From positions 1 to 32,134 of the forward strand of contig JAEUJS010000208.1 of NCBI GenBank assembly GCA_016792935.1: 32,134 bases of DNA, in the 5' to 3' direction. Below are positions 22,643-31,434 of this stretch, in pieces. The notes beneath the pieces are model-generated. The model saw only the letters and a list, made by a program, of their open reading frames with translations, made no database searches and had not been told where the DNA came from. How positions within the stretch are numbered: the first letter of the stretch is position 1; every line of letters starts with the position of its first letter. This DNA is from Archangium sp. GTDB taxonomy: Bacteria; Myxococcota; Myxococcia; Myxococcales; Myxococcaceae. The position numbers and the translations under genes are program-made.

Positions 22643-22964
22643 ACTCGGCGGCGACCTTCGGGTCGAGGCGGAGCGCGGTGTCCATGCACTCGAACAGTTC
22701 AGTCTTCGCGCCACGGCGAGCGTGCAGGGCGGCCCGGTAGAACCACGGCCACGCGGCGAGGCCCTTCGAGAACTTCACCGCTTCGTCGAGGTGGTGCGCG
22801 GCGTCGTCGAGCTCACCGAGAGAGAGGAACGCCTTCGCGCGTTGGAGGTGCAGCGCGTAGTCGCGCGGACGCTTCGCGAGGTAGCGCCGGGCGAGCTTGA
22901 TCGTCTCGTCGAAGCGCCCCGCATCGTTGAGCGCATGCAGCTTCGTGAACCAGGCGACGCTCAT
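22368..22964 (-). CDS. TPR-type helical repeat protein, tail probably read-through
   Basis: A 198-residue frame. Residues 1-127 form TPR-like helix pairs: MSVAWFTKLHALNDAGRFDETIKLARRYLAKRPRDYALHLQRAKAFLSLGELDDAAHHLDEAVK, then a pair AWPWFYRAALHARRGAKTELFECMDTALRLDP. After YWSQRAFRSRL (about residue 127) the composition turns to basic low complexity (HASASTRWARPSSASAPSAAPKRAP), which looks like lost-stop read-through. The true end may be near 22584. The frame overlaps the DUF4262 gene by 275 bases. Function unknown; the TPR suggests protein binding. It lies upstream of the ccmI end and is on the same strand, but is not part of the ccm block. Confidence 0.6.
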   Translation of the reverse strand: MSVAWFTKLHALNDAGRFDETIKLARRYLAKRPRDYALHLQRAKAFLSLGELDDAAHHLDEAVKFSKGLAAWPWFYRAALHARRGAKTELFECMDTALRLDPKVAAEFTQSPFFAAYWSQRAFRSRLRHASASTRWARPSSASAPSAAPKRAPAAPARPTTPATSHRKRASDPRRAARTARASRTGTARKSRRRIRRK

Positions 22965-23067
22965 GCCGGTGATGGAGAAACAGGCGGTGATCCGCAGTTG
23001 CAGCGTGACGATGCTGCAGGGGCGGGAGAGGGGATCCTCGCGCGCGCGCTGAGGTGCCCTGGCGCTC

Positions 23068-24021
23068 TCACGGCTCGGGCTGCATCGAGCCCTGCGCAGC
23101 GAGCTGCTGCTTCAACTGCACCACCGCCATGCGCATCATCGGCGGCTGCTCATTCACCGGAGCCAGCGTCACATACGCCTCGAGGTTCATCAGCGCGCGC
23201 CGCTCATCGTTGTCTTCCAGCGCCAACATGCCGGCGAACATTCGCGCGTCGTACGACTCCGGGTATTTCGCCGCGAGGCGCTCGAGATCGTCGAGCGAGC
23301 CGCGCAGATCGCCTTCCAGCGCCCGCACCACCGCCCGCCCCACGCGCGCCTTCGGATGAAACGGGTCGAGCAACATCGCGCGATCGACGAGTGGCTTGGC
23401 TTCCTGAAACGCCTGCCGACGGATCAGATGGATCGCCAAATCCGTCACCGCGTCGACGTCTTCCGGGTTGGTCTGCACGCGCGCCGCGAGCGCCTCGAGC
23501 TTTCCGTCCGACTTCGGCTGCTGCATCGGCCCCGCGCCGCCCGGAGGCGTGGTGCCCGTGGCCTGCATGCCATCGGTGCGCGGAGTCGACTGCGCCTGCA
23601 GCTGCCAGCCGAGCAAGGCGAAGAGACCGACGACGGCTCCACCGATCAACACGCCGGCGACCAGCGGGTTCTTCTGCATCCACCCCTGCGGAGCAGCCGC
23701 CAGCTTCTCGGCGCGCGCCTGCTGCTTCGTCACCTCGTGCTTCTTGCCATCGCGCGCACGCAACACGTCGGCGGCGGCCTGCTCGATGCGCGTTCGCTCA
23801 CGCGCGAAGACGTCGGGCGCCATCAGGTGCTGGTTGGCGATGTGTTGGCGCAGCTCGCCGAGGATCGTCTGGTAGCGCGCCTCGAAGTCATCGAGCGTCT
23901 CCGGCGCCGGCGCGTCGGTCTTCAGCCGCTTCGACGAGAGGAGAAAGGCGACCGCTCCGATGATCGCGACCACGACGGCGATCAGGCCTGGAATCCAATT
24001 GGTGGCGTGCGCGGGGTTCAT
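23068..24021 (-). CDS. ccmI: Cytochrome c biogenesis protein CcmI (TPR apocytochrome chaperone)
   Basis: A 317-residue protein and the last gene of the ccm operon. Membrane segments lie at about 9-28 and 119-138, with a coiled-coil cytoplasmic loop between them (about 40-110), the usual CcmI layout. The C-terminal part has TPR units (LEALAARVQTNPEDVDAVTDLAIHLIRRQAFQEAKPLVDRAM, then ARVGRAVVRALEGD and so on) that bind apocytochrome c. Its start overlaps the ccmH stop by four bases (ATGA). CcmI presents the apocytochrome haem-binding site to CcmF/H. Confidence 0.85.
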   Translation of the reverse strand: MNPAHATNWIPGLIAVVVAIIGAVAFLLSSKRLKTDAPAPETLDDFEARYQTILGELRQHIANQHLMAPDVFARERTRIEQAAADVLRARDGKKHEVTKQQARAEKLAAAPQGWMQKNPLVAGVLIGGAVVGLFALLGWQLQAQSTPRTDGMQATGTTPPGGAGPMQQPKSDGKLEALAARVQTNPEDVDAVTDLAIHLIRRQAFQEAKPLVDRAMLLDPFHPKARVGRAVVRALEGDLRGSLDDLERLAAKYPESYDARMFAGMLALEDNDERRALMNLEAYVTLAPVNEQPPMMRMAVVQLKQQLAAQGSMQPEP

Positions 24022-24494
24022 TGCTTCTCGAGGTCAGCGCGAACTTTCGCGAGGTATTCGTCTTCAGCAGGCTTCTCTGTCTCGGGCGACGCGACGACGG
24101 CCGGCTGCGCGGGAGCCGCGTTCTTCGAGGTGTTCATCCACACCAGGAAGATGCCGATCGCCAACAACAGCAGTGGGCCGACCCACAGCCCGAGCGTGAC
24201 TCCGGACTTTCGGGGCTCCATGAGCGCCCACTCGCCGTAGCGCGCGACGAAGTAATCGAAGATCTCGTCGTCGCTCTTCCCCTCGACCACCAGCTCGCGC
24301 ACCTTGTCCAACTGCGCGCGCGCCATCGAGGCCGGAGAGTCAGCGATCGACACGCCCTGACACACCGCGCACCGCAGCAGCTTGCCGATGCGCTGCACGC
24401 GCGCTTCACGCTCGGCGTCGAGTGGGTCTTGCCCCTGGCGCGGCGGCGCGTAGCCCTGCGCGAGGACGATCGAAATGAGGAGCGCCTGGATCAC
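24018..24494 (-). CDS. ccmH: Cytochrome c maturation thiol reductase CcmH
   Basis: A 158-residue protein. An N-terminal signal or anchor (MIQALLISIVLAQG) leads to the family motif LRCAVCQG (40-47, Cys42 and Cys45), which reduces the apocytochrome CxxCH thiols. Then REL-V-V-E-G-K-S-D-D-E-I-F-D-Y-F-V-A-R-Y-G follows, also typical. One membrane segment lies at about 101-119, followed by a short Pro/Ala/Glu-rich tail. It has overlaps of four bases with the ccmG stop and ccmI start. The short form without a fused TPR domain fits the separate ccmI gene. Confidence 0.92.
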   Translation of the reverse strand: MIQALLISIVLAQGYAPPRQGQDPLDAEREARVQRIGKLLRCAVCQGVSIADSPASMARAQLDKVRELVVEGKSDDEIFDYFVARYGEWALMEPRKSGVTLGLWVGPLLLLAIGIFLVWMNTSKNAAPAQPAVVASPETEKPAEDEYLAKVRADLEKQ

Positions 24495-25093
24495 TGGAGG
24501 ATCTCCGCGATCTCTTTGTCGAACTCTTCGGGCGAATTGAAGGGAGCGATCACCTTCTTCACGATGATGCCCTCGCGGTTGATGAAGTACGTCTCGGGCA
24601 CTCCGGAGACGCCGAAGTCGACCGCGATCGTCGACTTGGGATCGTAGAGGTGGATGTACGGCGTGCCGGTCTCCGCGAGGTAGCGCCGCGTATTGGCCTC
24701 GGTGTCTTCGAACACGATGCCGACGAACGCGACGTCTTTGTAAGTCTGCGAAGCGAGGTCGAGGATCGGCTGCTCGTACTTACAGGGCCCGCACCACGTC
24801 GCCCAGAAGTTGAGCACCACCGGCCGGCCCTTGAACTGCGCGAGCGAGACCTCTCCGGGTTGATCGAGGCGCTTCACGGTGAAGGCAGGCGCGGGCTTGC
24901 CCTTGAGCATGAAGGGCACCGAGTGCGGGTCGGTGCCGAACGCGCGCGCCATGATGAAGACCAGCCCGCCGATCACGAGCAACGCGACGACGATGCCCAC
25001 CACGTTCACGCGCGGCGCGTTGGGGGGAGGTGAGACCGACGCGTTGCCGCGTGTGCTGAGCGTCTTGCGACGCGGAGGAGGAGCCGGAGTCAT
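24491..25093 (-). CDS. ccmG: Thioredoxin-like CcmG/DsbE
   Basis: A 200-residue membrane-anchored thioredoxin: cytoplasmic N-terminus with RRK, one membrane segment at about 30-50, then a periplasmic domain. The active site WATWCGPC is at 97-104 and the cis-proline loop GVPETYFINREG closes it. It differs from the WCxxC of many CcmG proteins only in the two middle residues (GP). CcmG keeps the CcmH and apocytochrome thiols reduced. It is coupled by four-base overlaps to ccmF and ccmH. Confidence 0.92.
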   Translation of the reverse strand: MTPAPPPRRKTLSTRGNASVSPPPNAPRVNVVGIVVALLVIGGLVFIMARAFGTDPHSVPFMLKGKPAPAFTVKRLDQPGEVSLAQFKGRPVVLNFWATWCGPCKYEQPILDLASQTYKDVAFVGIVFEDTEANTRRYLAETGTPYIHLYDPKSTIAVDFGVSGVPETYFINREGIIVKKVIAPFNSPEEFDKEIAEILQ

Positions 25094-27258
25094 GACGGCA
25101 CACCATCAGCCGGAGCAGGTGCAGGCGACGTGGTCGCCGTCTTCTTCCGCTGGGGGAAGAGCGCGATCAACGTGCCGAGCACCAGAATCGGAATCGCGTA
25201 CCAAATCCATCCGACGAGCGGGAACACCCACATGTTGAAGCTCGCGGTGCCCGTGCGCTGGTCGTAGGCGAGCAACGACACGTAGACGTCGCGAATGATC
25301 CGCTCATCGACGGTCGGCGAGCCGATCGGATCCGTCGAGCGGGCGTAGAAGTTCATGCGCGGCGAGTTGCGCGCAGTGAACGGCGTCTCGGCGCCCGAGG
25401 GGTCGATCACCGTCAACGTCGCGGCGATGTAGTGGCGGTAGGGCTCCTCGATGGAGACGTCTTCGCTGGCGCTCGCTCCCTGGAACGCGGTCATCAGGTT
25501 CTCACGCGTGAGCACGGTGCCTGCGGCGAGCCCCTTCCACGCGCTGGTGAGCCGCATGCCGGTCTGGAGCTGGCCGACCTTGATGGTGCGCACGCGGTTC
25601 GAGAAGTCGTCACCTTCCTCGAGGCGATTGAAGCGGACCTTGTACTGGCCGACCTGCATCTCTCCGCCGGGCTTGAGCGTGCCGGTGGCGTGCACCTTGC
25701 CGCTGCTCGACGCCGCGACCGCGACGACGATGGCCACGATGCCGAGGTGCACGATGTACCCACCGAAGCGGCGATTGGCGCGGGTGGCGCTCACCACCAG
25801 CGCGTTCATGAACGATTCCTTGTTCTCGTTCATGCGTTGCCGCGCGGGGAGGAACAGCTCGCGCAAGGTCACCACCACCACAAAGCCGGCGACGCCGAAC
25901 GTCATGATCGCGAGGAAGCTCGTGTAGCCGAAGAGCCACGAGAGCAGGCCGGTCACCACGCCGACCGCTCCGGGGATGATCGCCTGCTGCTGGGTCACCT
26001 TGGGATCCGCCGAGCCCCACGGGAGCATCGGCCCCACGCCCATCAAGAACAGCATCGCGAGCCCGAGCGGCAACGCCATCTGGTTGAAGTACGGCTCGCC
26101 GACCGTGACCTTCTTGTCGAAGAGGCCTTCGGTGATGAGCGGGTAGAGCGTGCCGAGCAGCACCACGAAGGTGAGCACGGTGAAGACGACGTTGTTGAGC
26201 AGGATGCTGCCTTCGCGCGACGCGATCGAACCGAGGCGCGACTCGGCGACCAGCATGTGACCGCGCGACGCGAGCAGCAGCGCCGAGAACACCAGCAGCA
26301 CGCCGATGAAGACCAGGAAGGTCGGGCCGATGTCGCTCTGCGTGAAGCTGTGCACCGAGTTGAAGACGCCGGAACGCGTCATGAACGTTCCGATGATGGT
26401 GAGCACGAAGCTCGCGAGCGCGAGCGCGATGGTCCACAGCTTGAGCGACTTCTTCTTCTCCAACACCATCGTGGAGTGCATGAACGCCGTCGCCGTGAGC
26501 CACGGCATGAACGACGCGTTCTCGACGGGGTCCCACGCCCAGTAGCCGCCCCAGCCGAGCACCGCGTACGCCCACCACGAGCCGAGGATGATGCCGACCG
26601 AGAGGAACAGCCACGGCACGAGCGTCCACTTGCGCAGCGGCACGAGCCACGCGTCGCCGAGCTCACCGCGGAGCAGCGCGCCCGCCGCGATCCCAAACGG
26701 AATCGTCATGCCGACGTACCCGAGGTACAGCATCGGCGGGTGGATGATCATCAGCGGGTGGTTCTGCAGCAGCGGGTTCGGGCCCGGGCCATCGCTCAGC
26801 GGGTTGGGAATCGCGGTCCACGGGTTCGCGGGGCCGGCGATCAAGAACGCGAAGAATGTGGCCACCGCCGCCATCACGCCGAGCGAGAGCTGCATGTAGC
26901 GGCCGTGCTCTTTGCGGTACGTGAACGCGAACGCGAAGAGGTACGTGCCCATGATCGCGCCCCAGAAGAGGATCGAGCCTTCGAGCGCGCTCCACAGCGA
27001 GACGATGGTGAAGATGAGCGGCGTGGTGCGCGAGCCGACCTGCGCGACGTATTTGACCGAGAAGTCGTGCGTCAGCAGCGACTCGATCATCACCAGGTTG
27101 CTCAAGATCATCGACGCCGCGAAGCCGTAGATGCCGCGCTGCACCCACGGGAGCGCGCTCTCTTTCCGCGCGAGGCCGGTGACGATGCCGACCACGGCGG
27201 CGAACGCCGCGCAGAGGAGGCCGGTCAGAACCAGCCCATATCCGAGGATGGAATTCAC
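25090..27258 (-). CDS. ccmF: Haem lyase subunit CcmF
   Basis: A 722-residue polytopic membrane protein, slightly longer than E. coli CcmF (647). The haem-handling tryptophan-rich (WWD) motif is WGGYWAWDPVENASF (236-250). Conserved motifs PNPLSDGPGPNPLLQNHPLMIIHPP (151-175) and FGYTSFLAI follow. Histidines of the family lie in the NHPLMIIHPP stretch. Near the C-terminus a soluble periplasmic domain (about 530-680) precedes the last helix. It joins haem to apocytochrome together with CcmH and CcmI. The start is GTG at 27258. It comes 94 bases after the lipoprotein stop, so it may carry its own promoter or depend on read-through. Confidence 0.95.
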   Translation of the reverse strand: MNSILGYGLVLTGLLCAAFAAVVGIVTGLARKESALPWVQRGIYGFAASMILSNLVMIESLLTHDFSVKYVAQVGSRTTPLIFTIVSLWSALEGSILFWGAIMGTYLFAFAFTYRKEHGRYMQLSLGVMAAVATFFAFLIAGPANPWTAIPNPLSDGPGPNPLLQNHPLMIIHPPMLYLGYVGMTIPFGIAAGALLRGELGDAWLVPLRKWTLVPWLFLSVGIILGSWWAYAVLGWGGYWAWDPVENASFMPWLTATAFMHSTMVLEKKKSLKLWTIALALASFVLTIIGTFMTRSGVFNSVHSFTQSDIGPTFLVFIGVLLVFSALLLASRGHMLVAESRLGSIASREGSILLNNVVFTVLTFVVLLGTLYPLITEGLFDKKVTVGEPYFNQMALPLGLAMLFLMGVGPMLPWGSADPKVTQQQAIIPGAVGVVTGLLSWLFGYTSFLAIMTFGVAGFVVVVTLRELFLPARQRMNENKESFMNALVVSATRANRRFGGYIVHLGIVAIVVAVAASSSGKVHATGTLKPGGEMQVGQYKVRFNRLEEGDDFSNRVRTIKVGQLQTGMRLTSAWKGLAAGTVLTRENLMTAFQGASASEDVSIEEPYRHYIAATLTVIDPSGAETPFTARNSPRMNFYARSTDPIGSPTVDERIIRDVYVSLLAYDQRTGTASFNMWVFPLVGWIWYAIPILVLGTLIALFPQRKKTATTSPAPAPADGVPS

Positions 27259-27352
27259 GAGGGCGTCTTACCGTGCGCCCCGCGGAATCGATACTGCGCT
27301 GCTCAGCTGGAGTGATGGCTGTAATTCTTCGCTTTCTTCCGGGTTCCTCAGG

Positions 27353-28465
27353 TCACGGCGTCGACGGGCTGCTCGAGTTGCGCGGATTCGTGAACGGCAC
27401 CATCGCGAAGTCGTTCAAGTTGTTGTCGCTGTCGAGACCGCTCGGTCGCGTGAGGCCGCTGTCGGTGTTCGTGGCCGTGGTGTTGTCGTGCGGGTTGGTG
27501 ATCGGCGAACCCTCGCAGACGTACGGCGTGGAGCAGGTCATCAAGTTCACCTGCGTCGGCGAGTCGAACGAGAAGCACAGCGCGTCTTCGACGATCGCGT
27601 TGTGGCGCAGCACGAGGTTGCCCGAGTCGGTGAGGCCCGAAGTGTACGTCGCGTCGGCGGAGACTCCGGCGTTGAAGCCCGGGCTCAGCGTGTTGGTGAT
27701 CAGCAGGTGGCCGCGCGCGGGGATGATCTGGCCGCTGCCCGTAAAGCGCACGCCTTCGCTGGTGTTGGTGCAGGTGCCGACTGCGCTGCGGAAGCTGATG
27801 GTCCACGTGCTGTCGAGGAGCACGGGCGCCGTGCCCTGGTTGAAGAGCTCGATGAACTCGTCGTTGCCGCCGTTGTCTCCGCGGGTCTGGACTTGAGAGA
27901 TCACGACGCGGCCGGGGACTCCGCCGCCCGTGCCGCCGCCCATCGCGCCGCCAGTGCCGCCGCCAGTCACGCCGCCTCCGCCAGTCACGCCGCCTCCGCC
28001 AGTCACGCCGCCGCCACCAGTCACGCCGCCTCCGGTGCCGCCGCCGCCAGTCACGCCGCCGCCGGTGCCGCCGCCAGTCACGCCGCCTCCGGTGCCGCCG
28101 CCAGTCACGCCGCCTCCGGTGCCGCCGCCAGTCACGCCGCCGCCGGGGCCGCCACCAGTCACGCCGCCTCCGGTTCCGCCACCAGTCACGCCGCCTCCGG
28201 TGCCGCCACCCATCGCGCCGCCGCCGCCACCGGTCGACATCGCGTTGCCGACGCAGCGACCGAGCACGCACGATCCTGCGAGGCAGTCAGTCGACGAATT
28301 GCACGAGCGCGCTTCGAGGCAACGGCCGCAGCTCAGACCGCCGCAGTCCACGTCGCTCTCCGTGCCGTTCTTCTCACCGTCCACGCACGACGGCGCCTGC
28401 GTCGCAGGACCACACGCGCTCAGCGCAGCAACGAGAACGAAGGGAAGGGCACGGACGGCGTTCAT
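27353..28465 (-). CDS. Lipoprotein with Cys-rich, Gly-repeat and lamin-tail domains
   Basis: A 370-residue lipoprotein. The signal peptide ends in a lipobox LSAC (Cys18). Residues 27-72 are Cys-rich ([23 protein letters not shown], then [17 protein letters not shown]), a pattern known from myxobacterial surface proteins. Residues 79-184 form a Gly/Thr/Val repeat (GGGVTGGGT units). Residues 185-370 form a lamin-tail domain ([25 protein letters not shown] and NNLNDFAM...FTNPRNSS). Probably a surface or outer-membrane lipoprotein; function unknown. It lies in the same direction between ccmE (40 bases away) and ccmF (94 bases), interrupting the ccm operon. I chose the ATG at 28465; the longer frame to 28588 would lack a signal peptide. 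Confidence 0.85.
   Translation of the reverse strand: MNAVRALPFVLVAALSACGPATQAPSCVDGEKNGTESDVDCGGLSCGRCLEARSCNSSTDCLAGSCVLGRCVGNAMSTGGGGGAMGGGTGGGVTGGGTGGGVTGGGPGGGVTGGGTGGGVTGGGTGGGVTGGGTGGGVTGGGGTGGGVTGGGGVTGGGGVTGGGGVTGGGTGGAMGGGTGGGVPGRVVISQVQTRGDNGGNDEFIELFNQGTAPVLLDSTWTISFRSAVGTCTNTSEGVRFTGSGQIIPARGHLLITNTLSPGFNAGVSADATYTSGLTDSGNLVLRHNAIVEDALCFSFDSPTQVNLMTCSTPYVCEGSPITNPHDNTTATNTDSGLTRPSGLDSDNNLNDFAMVPFTNPRNSSSPSTP
27914..28231 (-). repeat. 27-base in-frame minisatellite coding the Gly/Val/Thr repeat
   Basis: Within the lipoprotein gene. The main unit is 27 bases (9 residues, GGGVTGGGT), with variants (GGGVTGGGP) and shorter 18-base units (GGGGVT) near its 3' end. Because the period is a multiple of three, gain or loss of units keeps the frame. 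Some units are identical, suggesting recent slippage or recombination. The opposite strand reads as a proline-rich open frame. Confidence 0.85.
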
Positions 28466-28505
28466 GTCACCGTGACACGCGCCAGCCCCAAGGTGTGCAA
28501 ACTGC

Positions 28506-28979
28506 TCAGCTCTTCTCGTCAGCCTGCGAGAGCGACTTCTTCCACGCGTCGTCCGGCATCCCGCCGTCACCCGGCGCGCGGTACTCATTGCTGTGGTTCA
28601 CCATCAGTCGGCTGCTGCGGAAGATCTGATCGGCGGCGAACGAGCCCTCGACGACCACGCCGATGCCCTCACGGAACATCTGCGGAGGCACCTGCTCACT
28701 GCGTACGTTCACCTTCGCCGCGTCGGGCTTGTGCGTGTCGGCCACCGTGAAGGTGACGATGGTGTGCTCCGAGTTCCACGACACCGAGCCAGGCACCACG
28801 ACGCCGCCGAGCCGCACCGTCGCCCCGTACGCCTTGGTCCCCTGCGCGAGCATCTCCGACGGCTTCCAATAATAGACGAGGTTCTCGCCGATGCTGCCGA
28901 ACGCGATCCACGCGAGGGCGGCTCCGGCGACGACGATGGCTCCGATGGCGATGAGCCGATTGCGCGCTTCAGAAGTCAT
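28506..28979 (-). CDS. ccmE: Haem chaperone CcmE
   Basis: A 157-residue protein. An N-terminal membrane anchor lies at about 9-29. The beta-barrel core follows, with [14 protein letters not shown] and [23 protein letters not shown]. The haem-binding His is His129 in VNHSNEY, with Tyr133 four residues later, the same H-x3-Y spacing as the E. coli motif. CcmE carries haem from CcmC to CcmF. It overlaps ccmD by four bases (ATGA). The next gene downstream is the lipoprotein, 40 bases on. Confidence 0.9.
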   Translation of the reverse strand: MTSEARNRLIAIGAIVVAGAALAWIAFGSIGENLVYYWKPSEMLAQGTKAYGATVRLGGVVVPGSVSWNSEHTIVTFTVADTHKPDAAKVNVRSEQVPPQMFREGIGVVVEGSFAADQIFRSSRLMVNHSNEYRAPGDGGMPDDAWKKSLSQADEKS

Positions 28980-29236
28980 GACTGCGGTCCACTCTTTCCT
29001 GGGCTCCCGCGCGGCCGACGGGCGAACAAACTCAGTGCGTAGAAGATCGTCCCACCGATGGCCACGATGTAACAGGCGTACACGTAGCCCCAGCCTCCCT
29101 GAATGACGCCGGTCGGGACGTTCTCGATTCCTTCCGGGTGCACCGCGGCAGGCGCAGGAGCAGGAGGCGGCACCGGCGCGATGTCGGCGAACGCGAGCCC
29201 CGCCCACAGCGCGGCGACGAAGACGAAGCGCTTCAT
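28976..29236 (-). CDS. ccmD: CcmD-like small membrane protein
   Basis: An 86-residue protein by position and shape: a signal-like N-terminus (MKRFVFVAALWAGLAFA), a Pro/Ala-rich stretch, and one membrane segment at about 48-70 (GWGYVYACYIVAIGGTIFYAL). E. coli CcmD is a similar small one-helix protein that helps release haem-loaded CcmE from CcmABC. The N-terminal signal-like part is longer than in E. coli, so the assignment rests mostly on the operon position. It overlaps ccmC and ccmE by four bases each. Confidence 0.7.
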   Translation of the reverse strand: MKRFVFVAALWAGLAFADIAPVPPPAPAPAAVHPEGIENVPTGVIQGGWGYVYACYIVAIGGTIFYALSLFARRPRGSPGKSGPQS

Positions 29237-30003
29237 GCCGACACCTCCGGCTTCACGGCGGGCGCCTGCAGCGGAGGCAATTCGAGCGCGCTCGACTGAC
29301 GCGAACGCGAGATCTCGTAGCGCTTGAAGACGAAGACGAAGAACAGCGCGAGGAACGCCACGGTCGAGAACAGGTACCCGACGCGCATTGCGGGATCGAC
29401 GGTCTGCGAGTCACTCTGACGCTGGTGCAGCGAGTTCCACCACTGCACCGAGAACCACGTGATGGGCAACGTGACGTAGCCGAGGATCACCCCGGCCGCG
29501 CTCCATGCCGCGCGACGATCGGGATCTTCGGTGAACGATCGGAACGCGAGGTAGCCGACGTACACGAGCAACATGACGGTGGTGGAGATGAGCCGTGGAT
29601 CCCAGTCCCACCACACGCCCCACGTCGGGCGCGCCCAGATGCTGCCCATGGTGACGCCGCACGCTCCGAAGAAGATGCCGACCTCGGCCGACGCTTCCGC
29701 GAGCGCGTCGAGCTTCCAGTTCGCCTTGAACAAGTAGCCGACCGCGCAGACCACGTTCACCGTGAAGCCGACCATGCACATCCACACGAACGGAATGTGG
29801 ACGTAGATGATGCGGCCAACGTCGCTCATGTACGCCTCGCGCGGAGCGAAGAAGAGGCCGAAGTAGACGACGACCACCACTCCGATCGCGCCGAAGCCCG
29901 CGAGCACCTTCCACACCCACGCGCGCGCGGACGCACTGGCGGCGTGCACGATCATCAGCGCGATCACCAGCACCAGCGAAATCAGCGGAGCCCACTTCGG
30001 CAT
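29233..30003 (-). CDS. ccmC: Haem exporter-handling protein CcmC
   Basis: A 256-residue protein with about six membrane helices. The haem-binding tryptophan-rich motif is WGVWWDWDPRL (128-138), and the histidines that flank it are VHIPFVW (His69) and SLHQ (near 200). CcmC loads haem on CcmE. It has four-base overlap with ccmD; ccmB stops 3 bases before its start. The N-terminus carries an extra hydrophobic segment (about 7-23) before the usual first helix. Confidence 0.92.
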   Translation of the reverse strand: MPKWAPLISLVLVIALMIVHAASASARAWVWKVLAGFGAIGVVVVVYFGLFFAPREAYMSDVGRIIYVHIPFVWMCMVGFTVNVVCAVGYLFKANWKLDALAEASAEVGIFFGACGVTMGSIWARPTWGVWWDWDPRLISTTVMLLVYVGYLAFRSFTEDPDRRAAWSAAGVILGYVTLPITWFSVQWWNSLHQRQSDSQTVDPAMRVGYLFSTVAFLALFFVFVFKRYEISRSRQSSALELPPLQAPAVKPEVSA

Positions 30004-30006
30004 GGT

Positions 30007-30699
30007 TCAGTCTTCCTCGACGACCTTCGGGAACACGAGAAAACCCAACGACAGATAGATGAGATCGAACGCGCACAGCAACTTGAGCCATGAGGCCAGC
30101 TGCTCCTGTGGATCAGGCCCGAGGCAGAACTTCGTCGCGTTCACCGTCGCCAGCAACAACGGCACGAGCACCGGAAACAGCAGGAGCGGAAGCATCACGT
30201 CCCGCGCGCGAGCGTTCGACGAGATCGCGCTGTAGACGATGCCGGGCGCCGAGATGCCGACGCTCCCGAGGAACAACGTCGCGAGCAGGGCCAACGGCGC
30301 CTTGGCGAGATCGATGTCGTAGAGCGCGACCGCCACCGGCAACAGCACCAGTGAGAGTCCGAACAGCAGCGACGCGTTGCCGAACACCTTGCCCAGGAAG
30401 ATCGCGCGCGCCTCGACCGGAGTGAGCACCAGACCCAGCAGCGCCTGGTTCTCTCCCTCGACGCGGAACGACTCACCGAGTGAGAGGACCGACGCGAAGA
30501 ACAACGCGAGCCACAAGTAGCCGGCGGCGTGTGCCCGCAGCGCGTTGATGTCGGGGCCCATCGCGAACGAGAAGAGGAGCAGCGTCGAGAGCGAGAAGAA
30601 GATCAGCGCCGTGAGCCGCGCGCGCGTGCGCCACTCGATCATCCAGTCCTTGCGCAGCACCAGCCACGCGGCGGTGAGGAGCGAGATCTTTGGCTTCAC
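30007..30699 (-). CDS. ccmB: Haem exporter permease CcmB
   Basis: A 230-residue membrane protein with about six helices, close to the usual CcmB length (about 220). Start KPKISLLTAAWLVLRKDWMIEWRTRARLTALIFF, followed by hydrophobic segments; the N-terminal R-K-D-x2-x-E-x-R pattern is characteristic. CcmB and CcmA form the ABC transporter that, with CcmC, handles release of haem-CcmE. It starts with GTG at 30699, overlapping the ccmA stop by four bases (GTGA). The longer open frame toward 32094 is antisense to ccmA coding and is not real. Confidence 0.9.
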   Translation of the reverse strand: MKPKISLLTAAWLVLRKDWMIEWRTRARLTALIFFSLSTLLLFSFAMGPDINALRAHAAGYLWLALFFASVLSLGESFRVEGENQALLGLVLTPVEARAIFLGKVFGNASLLFGLSLVLLPVAVALYDIDLAKAPLALLATLFLGSVGISAPGIVYSAISSNARARDVMLPLLLFPVLVPLLLATVNATKFCLGPDPQEQLASWLKLLCAFDLIYLSLGFLVFPKVVEED

Positions 30700-31376
30700 A
30701 AAGGCCCCTGGGCCGACGGCGATTGGTGGTGAACCGTCTCCGACGAGAGGCGGCCTTGATCGAGGTGCAGCCGTTCCTGCGTGAGCGAGAGGCCCTGCTC
30801 GATCAAGTGCGTCGCCAGCACCACCGTCGTTCCGCGCGCGGTGAGATCGCGGAGCACACCTTCCATCTGCGTGATGCCCGCGGGGTCGAGCTCTCCGAAG
30901 GGCTCGTCGAACAGCGCGAGCCTCGGCTGCTTGAGCAACAGCCGCGCGAGCGAGAGGCGCTTCCGCATGCCGGCCGAGAACTGACGAACTGGAGAATCGG
31001 CGCGCTCTCCGAGACCGACGCGCTCGAGCAGCTCTTTGACGACGCCCGGCTTTTCCGCGTCGAGGAACTTCGCGAGCAGCGAGAGGTTCTGCGCGGCGGT
31101 GAGATCTTCGTAGTGAAAGCTGGCGTGCGAGATCAGCGCGACCTCGTGCCTCAGCGCGTCGCGGTGTTTGCGCGTCTCCTTGCCGAACACGCTGATCTCT
31201 CCCGCGGTGGGGAAGGTCGCGGTGGCGATCATGCGCAGCAGCGTCGTCTTGCCGGAGCCGTTGTGACCCGTGAGCAGGAGCGACTTCCCCATCGGCAACG
31301 ACCACGTCAATCGCGAGACGGCCCAGCGCGTGCCGAAGCGCTTGCTGACGTCCTTGATCTCGAGGGCGCTCTCCAC
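30696..31376 (-). CDS. ccmA: Haem exporter ATPase CcmA
   Basis: A 226-residue ABC ATPase and the first gene of the ccm operon. Walker A is GHNGSGKT (37-44), the signature FSAGMRKRLSLA, Walker B LALFDEPFGELDP, and the switch His ATHL. CcmA drives release of holo-CcmE from the CcmABCD complex. It starts with GTG at 31376 and overlaps ccmB by four bases. The 58-base gap upstream separates it from the divergent unknown gene and should contain its promoter. Confidence 0.9.
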   Translation of the reverse strand: MESALEIKDVSKRFGTRWAVSRLTWSLPMGKSLLLTGHNGSGKTTLLRMIATATFPTAGEISVFGKETRKHRDALRHEVALISHASFHYEDLTAAQNLSLLAKFLDAEKPGVVKELLERVGLGERADSPVRQFSAGMRKRLSLARLLLKQPRLALFDEPFGELDPAGITQMEGVLRDLTARGTTVVLATHLIEQGLSLTQERLHLDQGRLSSETVHHQSPSAQGPL

Positions 31377-31434
31377 GGGCGCGGTCGTCTATCAGACGCA
31401 GGCGCAGGGGATACAAGTTGCTAACCTGCGGCGC

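Noticed and set aside
25432-27315. Long plus-strand open frame over ccmF
   Set aside because: His/Arg/Glu-rich shadow of a conserved membrane protein gene.
27930-28475. Proline-rich open frame on the plus strand
   Set aside because: It is the complement of the Gly-repeat region of the lipoprotein; no ribosome site and no domain.
31388-31416. Possible sigma-70 promoter of ccmA (TTGTAT, 17 bases, GATAGA on the minus strand)
   Set aside because: Only three of six positions match in each element, so it is not distinguishable from chance; the 58-base gap still probably holds a promoter.
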